DNA of 64,000 nt. It comes from Pyrinomonadaceae bacterium (GTDB taxonomy: Bacteria; Acidobacteriota; Blastocatellia; Pyrinomonadales; Pyrinomonadaceae). Of this stretch, positions 16,337 through 23,895 are shown in pieces. The notes under the pieces are model-generated. The model saw only the letters and a list, made by a program, of their open reading frames with translations. It did no database searches and had not been told where the DNA came from. The translations under genes were made by a program, and so were the position numbers. Where the stretch lies: positions 248,001 through 312,000 of the forward strand of contig JAJQRF010000004.1 in NCBI GenBank assembly GCA_021228405.1, written 5' to 3'. Within the stretch, counting starts at the first letter, position 1, and each line of letters begins with the position of its first letter.

Positions 16337-16627
16337 ATGATCGAACCTTTACAGATTCAGGAAGAAAATGACCGCGAAATTTCGATCGTCTGGTCGGACG
16401 ATGCCGAAACGAAATACGACGCGGCACAGCTTCGCCGCGCTTGTCCGTGTGCGAGTTGCGTCAACGAATGGACGGGCGAAAAGATTTTGAAGGATGAAAA
16501 TATCTCCGACGAAACGAGCTTTTCAAACGTTTCGCTGGTCGGCAGATACGCGCTGAATTTCCAATTTTCGGACGGTCACGAAACGGGAATTTATACTTTT
16601 CCATATTTGAGAAAACTCGCCGAATAA
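16337..16627 (+). CDS. DUF971 (gamma-butyrobetaine hydroxylase N-terminal-like) protein
   Basis: A 96-residue protein of the DUF971 family. The cysteine cluster C36-P-C38-xx-C41 within LRRACPCASCVNEWTGEK is the hallmark and probably binds zinc or an iron-sulfur cluster. VGRYALNFQFSDGHETGIYTFPYLRKL is the conserved C-terminal half. Family members occur beside iron-sulfur carrier genes in other bacteria. Here it is three bases downstream of ytxJ, which points to a shared thiol or metal-cofactor role. The precise function is unknown. Confidence 0.9.
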   Translation: MIEPLQIQEENDREISIVWSDDAETKYDAAQLRRACPCASCVNEWTGEKILKDENISDETSFSNVSLVGRYALNFQFSDGHETGIYTFPYLRKLAE

Positions 16628-16648
16628 AATTAAATTACGCTTAACTAG

Positions 16649-16699
16649 AAAAACCGTTAGAATTATCCGTGTCTATGTTGGTATAATTCTGAGGGTTTT
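16649..16699 (+). terminator. Intrinsic terminator after ytxJ-DUF971
   Basis: AAAACC, bulge, AGAATTAT pairs with ATAATTCT, bulge, GGTTTTTT. The T-run ends only a few bases before the ATG of the next gene (16705). That gene must therefore be transcribed through it or from a promoter inside it: GTATAAT occurs within the right arm. Confidence 0.75.
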
Positions 16700-16704
16700 T
16701 TATT

Positions 16705-16977
16705 ATGCAGGAAAGAGATATTTTCGACGAACGCCAGGAACTGAAACGCGCAAGTTTTTCTTGCCCGTTTTGCCGTGAACGAAACGATTACGATGTGCGC
16801 TGGATGAAACGCATCAAGAAAAAGAATTTCCCGCGCCATCTGAACCAGCAAGACCGCGCCAGATTCGACAAATCGCGCGATTATATGGTGAGAATGGACG
16901 ACGTTTTGATGTGCAAAAATATGCGTTGCCGGAAACGTTTCGAGATTCCGTCGTCGCAATCGGTCGTTTTTATTTAA
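16705..16977 (+). CDS. Small zinc-ribbon-like protein
   Basis: A 90-residue basic protein with two cysteine pairs, CPFC at residues 20-23 and CKNMRC at about 69-74. These could form one zinc ribbon that brackets a basic helix (MKRIKKKNFPRHLNQQDRARF). It is probably a nucleic-acid or protein-binding accessory factor, though no named family is recognised. It starts directly after the terminator of the previous unit, with no clear purine-rich site. The two CxnC pairs are visible; zinc binding is inferred. Confidence 0.65.
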   Translation: MQERDIFDERQELKRASFSCPFCRERNDYDVRWMKRIKKKNFPRHLNQQDRARFDKSRDYMVRMDDVLMCKNMRCRKRFEIPSSQSVVFI

Positions 16978-16990
16978 TTTTTTCAAACAT

Positions 16991-17018
16991 TTGGAAAGCA
17001 GGTTCGATATGCTATTCT
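16991..17018 (+). promoter_or_regulatory. Probable sigma70-type promoter
   Basis: TTGGAA (16991-16996), 16-bp spacer, TATTCT (17013-17018), followed by a strong AAGGGGG site (17036-17042) and the ATG at 17048. Confidence 0.45.
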
Positions 17019-17047
17019 GAATTTATAAATTTAGCAAGGGGGATTTT

Positions 17048-17458
17048 ATGAATAATCAAGAGGACAAAGATATGATTTCGGGCAAGGATTTAGAATTTTA
17101 TGAAAATGAAGAATTACCTGATGAAGAAATCAAAGAGTTAATGGACGAAGAGATCGCACACGCGCCGCACGCGCCGAGCGAATTGCGCGAACGTTTGCGC
17201 GAAAATCACGCTTCATCGCCCGCCGATTCGGGCGGCGACATCGATGCGGACTGGGAAGATGTCAACAACACGGGTTCGGAAGCGGTTTTCGGTCACAACC
17301 CGACACCCGATCAATCCGACGTTGAAGAAAACGCCCACGCAATGGGCATCGATTACGAAGATAACGAACCGCTCGACATTCTGGAAAAGCTCGAAAAACG
17401 CGACCGCGACCGTTTTGAATTAAACGAAAATTCAAAATCGGGCGGCGATATGATCTAA
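17048..17458 (+). CDS. Acidic DUF6335-like protein
   Basis: A 136-residue, strongly acidic protein without cysteines or hydrophobic segments. The block GGDIDADWEDVNNTGSEAV, then PTPDQSDVEENAHAMGI and a tail rich in EKRDRDRFELN, matches my memory of DUF6335 proteins, which are common in cyanobacteria. It is probably a soluble, partly disordered protein; the function is unknown. It has one of the best ribosome binding sites in the window (AAGGGGG) and its own promoter and perfect terminator, which suggests high expression. Confidence 0.7.
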   Translation: MNNQEDKDMISGKDLEFYENEELPDEEIKELMDEEIAHAPHAPSELRERLRENHASSPADSGGDIDADWEDVNNTGSEAVFGHNPTPDQSDVEENAHAMGIDYEDNEPLDILEKLEKRDRDRFELNENSKSGGDMI

Positions 17459-17474
17459 AAATTTATTAAATTCA

Positions 17475-17514
17475 ACAAAAAAGGCGAGTCTTAAATTTAA
17501 GACTCGCCTTTTGA
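17475..17514. terminator. Perfect bidirectional terminator
   Basis: The 30-bp stretch 17481-17510 is a perfect palindrome (AAGGCGAGTCTTAAA and its complement), with A-rich sequence on the left and TTTG/TTTTTG on the right. It separates the convergent DUF6335-like and tonB-like genes. Confidence 0.9.
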
Positions 17515-17530
17515 TTTTTGAAGATTAATT

Positions 17531-18922
17531 TTAATAAATCGTAAAACTATACTGAACGCTCTTCGTCACGGTTTTCGCCACGCCGTCAACCATTTGCGGT
17601 TCAAATCTGATTCCGCGCGCCGCCGCGATCGCTTGCTCGGTCAAACCGTAAGGCAATCCGCTGACAGGCGAAATACTGCCGATTTGTCCCGAAGCGAGAA
17701 ACGTAACTTTTAACGTCACGGTTCCCTGCACGTTGTTCTGCCGAGCCGCATCCGTGTAGCTGGCGCGGGGTTTCGAGATGATTCTCATTGCCGTTGTCAC
17801 TGCCGGAGGTTTCGGTTTCGACGGCGGCGGTGGTGGCGGTGCGCCGCCGCTTCCCGGTCCTGTGCCGTCGCCGTTGCCTGTGCCGTCGCCGTTACCGCTT
17901 CCCGAACCGATTCCGTTTCCTTCACCCGTTCCGCGTCCGTTACCCATTCCGCGTCCGTCGCCGCCGCCCATTCCGCCGCCTCTGCCGGTCCCGTCGGAAT
18001 TAACGCCGATGCCGTTCGGCAAACCGTAAGGCTCATTTGTGATCGAGCGTTTGATATTTCCCTGAGTCGAAGCCTGAATCTTCAGTTCAGGATTTGTCAC
18101 CTGTGTGATCGTTTTGGAAGGCGCGATCAGCGGTTTTTCTTCCTGATTTGCCAATCTTCCTTTTTGAACCGGCTCCTGCTCTTCCTTGCCGCCGCCACCG
18201 CCGCCGCCGCCGTCATTATTATCCTTCTTCGGCGGAGGTTCGGTTTCAATCGGAATCGGTTCGATCTCGGGAACGAACGCGATCAGATCGCCCTGTTCGA
18301 TCGCACCGACACCGAGTTGTTTATTAAAGATCGAGAAGACCAAACCGCCGAGCAAAAGTCCGCAGAAAATAACTAACGTTCCAAATAAAAGAGCGTTTCG
18401 TTTTCCACCGTCCTTATCTTCGATAACGGTCACATAAAAACCGTCACTGCGCGGCGTGTTTCTGCTAATTCCCGATTGTTTGTTTTCAAAATAATCAGTT
18501 TTATTGTAAATTCCCGCTGAACTTGCGGCTCCTGCGGCAAAGCTTTTCGTTTCTTCTTCCTTAACTTCTTCGATTTCTTCCGCGACAGTTTCTTCAAACT
18601 GCGGTTCGGAAGCTGAAATTTCTTCGGTAAATGCTGTTTGCTGAACGGGTTCTTCAACTATCGGTGAAGTTACGACCGGAGCAATAACGGGAGCCGGCGG
18701 CTCGACCGCTTCGTTTTTTACCGTTTCAAATTTTTCAGTTTTTGCTTCCTGCGCCGGAGCTTTCGGTTCTTCAGAAACTTTACTTGTTTGCGGAATATAC
18801 GTTTCGCCGATCTGCGGAATCATTTCAAACGCCTGCAACTGCTTACCGCAATTCGGGCAAAATCCGAATTTCTCTGCAAAACCTTCTTCACAAGAATTAC
18901 AATATTTAACTATTTTTCCCAT
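17531..18922 (-). CDS. Zinc-ribbon TonB-family protein
   Basis: A 463-residue energy-transducer-like protein with an unusual N-terminus. A zinc ribbon (C8, C11, C22, C25) is followed by an acidic, Pro/Glu-rich cytoplasmic region (about 35-165). A single membrane helix (about 177-200, ALLFGTLVIFCGLLLGGLVF) leads to a periplasmic linker with long glycine tracts (about 235-370). The C-terminal TonB domain (about 375-463, KPRASYTDAARQNNVQGTVTLKV, then IRFEPQMVDG) would contact outer-membrane partners. Classical TonB has only a short cytoplasmic segment, so the zinc ribbon and ~170-residue cytoplasmic domain suggest a signalling role. No exbB/exbD is adjacent. Confidence 0.88.
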   Translation of the reverse strand: MGKIVKYCNSCEEGFAEKFGFCPNCGKQLQAFEMIPQIGETYIPQTSKVSEEPKAPAQEAKTEKFETVKNEAVEPPAPVIAPVVTSPIVEEPVQQTAFTEEISASEPQFEETVAEEIEEVKEEETKSFAAGAASSAGIYNKTDYFENKQSGISRNTPRSDGFYVTVIEDKDGGKRNALLFGTLVIFCGLLLGGLVFSIFNKQLGVGAIEQGDLIAFVPEIEPIPIETEPPPKKDNNDGGGGGGGGKEEQEPVQKGRLANQEEKPLIAPSKTITQVTNPELKIQASTQGNIKRSITNEPYGLPNGIGVNSDGTGRGGGMGGGDGRGMGNGRGTGEGNGIGSGSGNGDGTGNGDGTGPGSGGAPPPPPPSKPKPPAVTTAMRIISKPRASYTDAARQNNVQGTVTLKVTFLASGQIGSISPVSGLPYGLTEQAIAAARGIRFEPQMVDGVAKTVTKSVQYSFTIY

Positions 18923-19007
18923 TCTCCAAGCCTCTCAAACTTTCTGTTTTGAATTAAAACCTTCAGAAATGCTTCTGTATTATACCGCGTTTTTGATGGA
19001 TGTTCAG

Positions 19008-19044
19008 CATTACCGGGATAAAACGCTTCACATTATCGGGATAA
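19008..19044. repeat. Pair of 14-bp direct repeats upstream of the M16-menG unit
   Basis: CATTACCGGGATAA (19008-19021) and CATTATCGGGATAA (19031-19044) are direct repeats offset by 23 bp in the 282-bp gap between two divergent genes. This could be a regulator site; the binding protein is unknown. Confidence 0.4.
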
Positions 19045-19204
19045 TACAAAATCATAGATGCTTTAATCGTTTGACGCGATGCCTAAGGACAACTAAAATT
19101 TTCTTTTGCATCACGTCGAAAATTCCTTTTTGTTTTCGCTTTACAACAAATTTTCCGAAATCGGCAACTAAAAAGGAGAATCAAATTTTTTCGATAAAAA
19201 TACA

Positions 19205-20494
19205 ATGAATAAACCATTTTTTTTTAATAAGATTTTTTCAGTTTCCGCGTTTCTACTGATCTTATCAATTTCAAATTTCGCCCAAACGGTAACATCCGCC
19301 CCGCCTGTTCAGGAAAAGCTTTTGAACGGACTGAAGGTTTTGTCGTGGCGCACACCGCAAGCCGATAAAGTTTCGGTCAGAATACGGATTCACAGCGGCG
19401 CGTCGTTCGATCCGCAGGGTAAGGAAGGATTAATGGCGGTGCTCGCCGAAAATATTTTTCCCAATCAGGCGGCGCGTGATTTCTTTGCCGAAGATTTGGG
19501 CGGAAGCTTTGAAATAATTAAAAATCACGACTTTATTCAGATCAACACGACCGGAAATTCGGAAGAATTCTTAACGATCCTGCAGACGCTTTCCAACGCT
19601 TTTACAAATTTTTCCGTCGATAAGGAAACGACTGCCAAATTGAAAACATTACAAATCGAAAAAGTAAAGGAATTGGAAAAAAATCCGGCTTACATCGCCG
19701 ATCAAATTGCCGCGAAAAGATTGCTCGGAACATTTCCATATGGCAGAGCGACCGAAGGCACGCAGGAATCGATTCAAAAAATAGATTTTGCCGATCTTAT
19801 TTATGCGAAGGAACGTTTTCTGACCGCCGATAACGCGACAATCGCAATCAGCGGCGACGTAAAATCCGATTTCGCTTTTCGCGCCGTGAAAAGATATTTC
19901 GGCGGTTGGCAGAAATCCGAAAACCGCATTCCTTCATCATTTCGCCAACCCGACGAACCAGATACGAAGCACTTTGAATCGACTATTAACGGAAGCGAAG
20001 AAATGACTGAAGTTCGTTATGCTCTGCGCGGTCTGGCAAGAAACGACGCTGATTTTGCGGCTTCGGAAGTTTTGACGAAGATTTTGCAAAACCGTCTGCA
20101 AAAGCAACAGGCGGGTAACGCTTTTGTCCGCCACGAAGAACATATTCTGCCGGGGTTGCTGATCCTGGGCTACAGCACGAAATCCGCGCCGACGACGGAT
20201 TCGGGAAATGGTGATAAAACCAAAAGCGTTGCCGCGCTTTTGCTTACGCAGAATATTACAAACGAGGAATTTACAAAAGCGAAAACGGATTTTCTGAGCG
20301 ATCACAAAACAAAAAACCAAGCCGATCTGTGGTTTGACGTTGAAACGTTCAAATTAACTTCCGTTACCGACGAATCGAAGGCTTTTGAAGCGGTGACTCA
20401 AGCGGATGTGCAAAGAGTTGCCGAAAAGTTATCAAAAAATCCGGTCGTGATGATTTCCGTGACCGAAAAAACTACCGAAACTAAAACCAATTGA
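19205..20494 (+). CDS. Secreted M16 peptidase homologue lacking the zinc motif
   Basis: A 429-residue protein with a signal peptide (about 1-27, AFLLILSISNFAQ) and a full M16 fold. The beginning (LLNGLKVLSWRTPQADKVSVRIRI) matches M16 N-termini. The HxxEH position reads AVLAEN, so no zinc site remains, and YGRATEGTQESIQ marks the following helix region. It is probably a periplasmic non-catalytic partner. The start is preceded by A-rich sequence without a clear ribosome binding site. Its stop codon overlaps the menG start (TGATG), so the two are translationally coupled. A functional link between an M16-like protein and quinone synthesis is not obvious. Confidence 0.85.
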   Translation: MNKPFFFNKIFSVSAFLLILSISNFAQTVTSAPPVQEKLLNGLKVLSWRTPQADKVSVRIRIHSGASFDPQGKEGLMAVLAENIFPNQAARDFFAEDLGGSFEIIKNHDFIQINTTGNSEEFLTILQTLSNAFTNFSVDKETTAKLKTLQIEKVKELEKNPAYIADQIAAKRLLGTFPYGRATEGTQESIQKIDFADLIYAKERFLTADNATIAISGDVKSDFAFRAVKRYFGGWQKSENRIPSSFRQPDEPDTKHFESTINGSEEMTEVRYALRGLARNDADFAASEVLTKILQNRLQKQQAGNAFVRHEEHILPGLLILGYSTKSAPTTDSGNGDKTKSVAALLLTQNITNEEFTKAKTDFLSDHKTKNQADLWFDVETFKLTSVTDESKAFEAVTQADVQRVAEKLSKNPVVMISVTEKTTETKTN

Positions 20495-21219
20495 TGCCAA
20501 ACGAAAGAACCGCAAACGAAATTGCACACGCTAAAGCCGTCCGCGAAATGTTTTCAGGCATTGCGGGAAAATACGATTTTCTGAACCATTTTTTGTCGGT
20601 CAATGTCGATAAACGCTGGCGCAGATTGGTCAGAAAAAAGCTCGAAACGATTCTGGCAAATAAATCTGCCGTCGTTCTGGATGTTGCCTGCGGAACGGGC
20701 GACCTCGCGGTCGAGCTTCAAACGAACGCCGAAGCCAAAATTATCGGAACGGATTTTTGCCGTCCTATGCTCTCGATCGCTTTCGATAAAAACGCGAAAA
20801 ACAATACTGAAATTCCGTATGTCGAAGCCGACGGAATGAACCTTTCTTTTGCCGATAACAGTTTCGACGCTTTAACGATCGCGTTCGGGCTTCGTAATTT
20901 TTCAAACTGGCAGGACGGATTAAAGGAATTTCACCGAATCTTGAAAAAAGACGGAAAGCTTGTCGTGCTCGAATTTTCAACGCCGATCGTGCCGGGTTTC
21001 AAGCAGATTTTCAATCTTTACTTTACGCAGGTTTTGCCACGCATCGGCGGTGCGGTCAGCGGTTCGCGCGGCGCGTATGAATATCTGCCCGATTCGGTTT
21101 CGCGTTTTCCCGACCAGAAAGGCTTGGCGAAAATGTTTGAAGAAACGGGTTTTATCGATGTCGAATTTCAAAACTTGACCGGCGGAATCGCCGCAATTCA
21201 TTCGGGAATAAAATCTTAA
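20494..21219 (+). CDS. menG: Demethylmenaquinone / ubiquinone C-methyltransferase
   Basis: SAM-dependent methyltransferase for the last ring-methylation step of menaquinone synthesis. About 241 residues. Family motifs include MFSGIAGKYDFLNHFLSVNVDKRWR, the SAM-binding VLDVACGTGDLAVEL, and FGLRNFSNWQDGLKEFHRILK followed by LVVLEFSTP. The ATG at 20494 shares its first base with the upstream TGA; a TTG three bases earlier would give one more residue. It could be named ubiE by homology, but menaquinone is the likelier quinone if the organism is an acidobacterium. Confidence 0.94.
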   Translation: MPNERTANEIAHAKAVREMFSGIAGKYDFLNHFLSVNVDKRWRRLVRKKLETILANKSAVVLDVACGTGDLAVELQTNAEAKIIGTDFCRPMLSIAFDKNAKNNTEIPYVEADGMNLSFADNSFDALTIAFGLRNFSNWQDGLKEFHRILKKDGKLVVLEFSTPIVPGFKQIFNLYFTQVLPRIGGAVSGSRGAYEYLPDSVSRFPDQKGLAKMFEETGFIDVEFQNLTGGIAAIHSGIKS

Positions 21220-21223
21220 AGAT

Positions 21224-21252
21224 TTGTCAGCAGAAATTTTTCGTTATAAAAT
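21224..21252 (+). promoter_or_regulatory. Probable sigma70-type promoter for the permease genes
   Basis: TTGTCA (21224-21229), 17-bp spacer, TAAAAT (21247-21252), 22 bp upstream of the ATG at 21275. Confidence 0.5.
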
Positions 21253-21274
21253 TTCCCTGCTTTCAACCGACTAA

Positions 21275-22255
21275 ATGAAATATACAATTCTCAATTTTCT
21301 GCGTCAGCTTTTGCTGACTTTGCTGGTCGTGTTCACGGTCGTATCCTTGGTGACGCTTTTGATCGAATTTGTCCCCGGCGATCCCGCGACGACGATCTTG
21401 GGCGAAACGGCAACGCAGGAACAACTCGACAGTTTTCGCGCCAAACACGGCTTGGATCGTCCGGCTTTTTTCTTTACCGTAAACTCCGAAAAAGGTTTTC
21501 AATGGAACGGTGTCGATAACCGCTACGCCGATTATTGGCTCGGACTTCTGCAAGGCGATCTCGGAAAATCATTCAGGACAGACAGACCCGTTCTCGATAT
21601 GATTCTCGAACGCTATCCTTCGACCATCGAGCTGGCACTCGTTTCGATGCTGATCGCGATTTCAATCGCCGTTCCGCTCGGCGTTTTGGCAGGAAAAAAC
21701 AAAAATTCGCTGATCGATAACTTTTCCTCGTTCATTGCATTGCTCGGAATTTCGCTTCCTACCTTCGTGATCGGACCTTTTTTAGTTTACCTTTTCGCCG
21801 TCAAATATCAGATTTTCGCGCCCACCTACAGCGGAAACCCTGAAGATATTCTTCTGCCCGCCGTAACCCTTGGCGCGGCACTTTCGGCGATTTTAACGAG
21901 AATGGTGCGTTCGTCCGTGATCGAAGAACTCGGCGAAGATTACGTCAGAACCGCCCGCGCCAAAGGTTTGAGCGAAAGCAAGGTCGTTTACAAACACGTT
22001 TTGAAAAACGGCTTGATTCCGGTCGTGACGATTCTCGGCTTACAGCTTGGGGTTCTGCTCGCGGGTGCGATCATTACCGAAAAGATTTTCAGTTGGCAGG
22101 GTTTGGGTTTGCTTCTGCTCGACGACGGCATCGGAAAACGAGATTATCGGCTCGTGCAAGGCTGTGTTCTGGTAATTTCGGTCACATATATTCTGGCAAA
22201 TTCTTTAACTGACTTAGTTTATCGTTGGCTCGATCCGCGAATCAGACTTTCTTAG
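21275..22255 (+). CDS. Dipeptide/oligopeptide ABC transporter permease, DppB type
   Basis: A 326-residue inner-membrane permease with the typical N-terminal helix followed by VPGDPATTILGETATQEQLDSFRAKHGLDRP, the hallmark of the DppB/OppB subfamily. A set of five or six further helices follows, and the ATPase-contact EAA loop reads EDYVRTARAKGLSESKVVYKHVLKNG. About 25 residues are inserted after the first periplasmic stretch (FFFTVNSEKGFQWNGVDNRYAD). It pairs with the DppC-type gene starting 45 bp downstream. No binding protein or ATPase adjoins; a DppF-like ATPase lies 34 kb away at 56556-57557. Confidence 0.93.
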   Translation: MKYTILNFLRQLLLTLLVVFTVVSLVTLLIEFVPGDPATTILGETATQEQLDSFRAKHGLDRPAFFFTVNSEKGFQWNGVDNRYADYWLGLLQGDLGKSFRTDRPVLDMILERYPSTIELALVSMLIAISIAVPLGVLAGKNKNSLIDNFSSFIALLGISLPTFVIGPFLVYLFAVKYQIFAPTYSGNPEDILLPAVTLGAALSAILTRMVRSSVIEELGEDYVRTARAKGLSESKVVYKHVLKNGLIPVVTILGLQLGVLLAGAIITEKIFSWQGLGLLLLDDGIGKRDYRLVQGCVLVISVTYILANSLTDLVYRWLDPRIRLS

Positions 22256-22299
22256 ATTTTCAATTTTCGATAATCGAAACTTGAAAATCGCAAATATTA

Positions 22300-23115
22300 A
22301 TGAATCGTTTAACTTACATCGGCATTGCAATCGCAATTCTATTTATTCTGGCGGCGATTTTTGCGCCATTGATCGCCACGCACGACGTGACGGTGCAAAA
22401 TCTTCTGGCGCGATATGCAATGCCCTCAGGCGAACATTGGTTCGGAACCGATTCGCTCGGACGCGATGTTTTCTCGCGTGTCATCTACGGTGCGCGAATC
22501 TCGCTCCAAGTCGGTATCACGGTCGTGACGGTTTCCACCGTCGTCGGCACTGTCATCGGCGCAATTGCAGGATTTTACGGCGGTTGGGTCGATAAATTTC
22601 TTTCGGGCTATCTCTTTAACGTAGTTCTCGCTTTTCCGGGATTGCTTCTGGCAATTGCGATGGTCGCATTCTTAGGCGCGGGACTCGGAAAACTGATTTT
22701 CGCGCTTTGCGTCATCGGGTGGGTCGGTTATGCACGGGTCATCCGCGGACAGGTTTTGAAGGTGCGGGAATACGATTTCGTGCAAGCTGCGAGAGCTTTG
22801 GGCGCGAGCAATATGCGGATTCTTTTCACGCATATTTTGCCGAACGCGATTCAGCCCTTAATCGTCCAGGCATCGCTCGGAATGGCGGGCGCGGTGCTTT
22901 CGGAAGCATCGCTTTCATTTCTTGGTTTAGGGATTCCGCCGCCCGCGCCGAGTTGGGGAACGATGATCGAAGAAGCGCGCGGTCTGGACATACTTTATAA
23001 CGCACCGCACGTTCTGTTTTTCCCCGGCATCGCCATTGCGCTGACGGTTCTGGCTTTCAACTTTATCGGCGACGGATTACGCGAATATCTCGACCCCAAA
23101 CAGCGTAAAAGGTAA
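22300..23115 (+). CDS. Dipeptide/oligopeptide ABC transporter permease, DppC type
   Basis: A 271-residue permease. It has the DppC signature EHWFGTDSLGRDVFSRVIYGARISL in the first periplasmic segment and the EAA loop REYDFVQAARALGASNMRILFTHILPN. The C-terminal motif LGLGIPPPAPSWGTMIEEAR is followed by DGLREYLDPKQRKR. It forms a heterodimer with the DppB-type protein upstream. A 19-bp perfect hairpin with a T-run follows it and probably ends the transcript. The substrate (peptide, nickel or glycoside) cannot be told without the binding protein. Confidence 0.93.
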   Translation: MNRLTYIGIAIAILFILAAIFAPLIATHDVTVQNLLARYAMPSGEHWFGTDSLGRDVFSRVIYGARISLQVGITVVTVSTVVGTVIGAIAGFYGGWVDKFLSGYLFNVVLAFPGLLLAIAMVAFLGAGLGKLIFALCVIGWVGYARVIRGQVLKVREYDFVQAARALGASNMRILFTHILPNAIQPLIVQASLGMAGAVLSEASLSFLGLGIPPPAPSWGTMIEEARGLDILYNAPHVLFFPGIAIALTVLAFNFIGDGLREYLDPKQRKR

Positions 23116-23123
23116 GATTTCCT

Positions 23124-23201
23124 GCCCGCGAAAGCCACGAAAGAAACGAAAAATAATTGTCTTTTTATTTCGTGGTTTTCGTGGCTTTCGCGGGCAATTT
23201 T
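23124..23201. repeat. 9-bp-period hairpin (CGAAAGCCA type), likely terminator
   Basis: Perfect 19-bp inverted arms (23124-23142 and 23177-23195) are made of 9-bp words: CCCGCGAAA, GCCACGAAA, GAAACGAAA on the left and TTTCGTGGT, TTTCGTGGC, TTTCGCGGG on the right. A T-run follows. It lies 9 bp past the dppC-type stop. Confidence 0.8.
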
Positions 23202-23214
23202 TTGTAGGTTTGGA

Positions 23215-23895
23215 ATGAAGGATTACAAAATTTTCTCTCTCGGCGAAAATGCTTTAACAATCGAATTCGGCAACGAAATCTCCGGAAAACTGAATCGGTT
23301 GGTGATTTCGCTCAATAAATATTTGACTGAAAATCCGTTTCAAGGTTTGAATGAAATCGTTCCCGCTTACGCTTCGCTGACGGTTTATTTCGACATTTTA
23401 GCCGTCAGAAAAAATCAGCCGAATTTTCCGACAGCCTTTGAAGCCGTCAAAAATATTATTTCGGACGCGCTTAAATCTCTCAAACCAAATAAAAAAGAAC
23501 TTTCAAAAACAATCAGGATTCCCGTTATTTTCGATGACGAATCATCGCCCGATTTGAAATTTGTCGCCGAAATCAATAAACTTTCGACCGAAGAAATTAT
23601 TGAAATTTTTCTCTCGCAAACCTACCGCGTTTATATGCTCGGATTTTTGCCCGGCTTTGCTTATCTGGGCGAAATCGACGAAAGAATCGCCGCGCCGCGA
23701 AAGGAAACGCCGCGCCAGCTTGTAAGGGCGGGAAGCGTCGGCATCGCAGGCAGGCAAACGGGCATTTATCCCTTCGATTCGCCCGGCGGCTGGCAATTGA
23801 TCGGGCGCACCGAAGTAAAACTTTTCGAGCCTGAAAACGAAATCCCGACGCTTTTTCAAACAGGCGATTCGGTCAAATTCTACCGCACAAAATAA
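23215..23895 (+). CDS. pxpB: 5-oxoprolinase subunit PxpB (KipI family)
   Basis: A 226-residue KipI/allophanate-hydrolase-subunit-1 family protein, part of the ATP-dependent 5-oxoproline-cleaving complex that recycles pyroglutamate. The signature is YRVYMLGFLPGFAYLG, then PRKETPRQLVRAGSVGIAG and GIYPFDSPGGWQLIG. Length and motif order are normal. Its stop codon overlaps the pxpC start (TAATG), so the two are coupled. Some homologues (KipI) inhibit sensor kinases, but the tight pairing with pxpC favours the oxoprolinase role. The PxpA subunit is missing from this locus. Confidence 0.93.
   Translation: MKDYKIFSLGENALTIEFGNEISGKLNRLVISLNKYLTENPFQGLNEIVPAYASLTVYFDILAVRKNQPNFPTAFEAVKNIISDALKSLKPNKKELSKTIRIPVIFDDESSPDLKFVAEINKLSTEEIIEIFLSQTYRVYMLGFLPGFAYLGEIDERIAAPRKETPRQLVRAGSVGIAGRQTGIYPFDSPGGWQLIGRTEVKLFEPENEIPTLFQTGDSVKFYRTK

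Noticed and set aside
17778-18029. Pro/Arg-rich open frames opposite the tonB-like gene
   Set aside because: They are the reverse reading of the Gly-codon-rich linker, which lacks stop codons for composition reasons.
18969-19208. A 79-codon plus-strand open frame overlapping the start of the M16 homologue
   Set aside because: Composition is not protein-like, it covers the direct repeats that look regulatory, and it overlaps the next gene in another frame.
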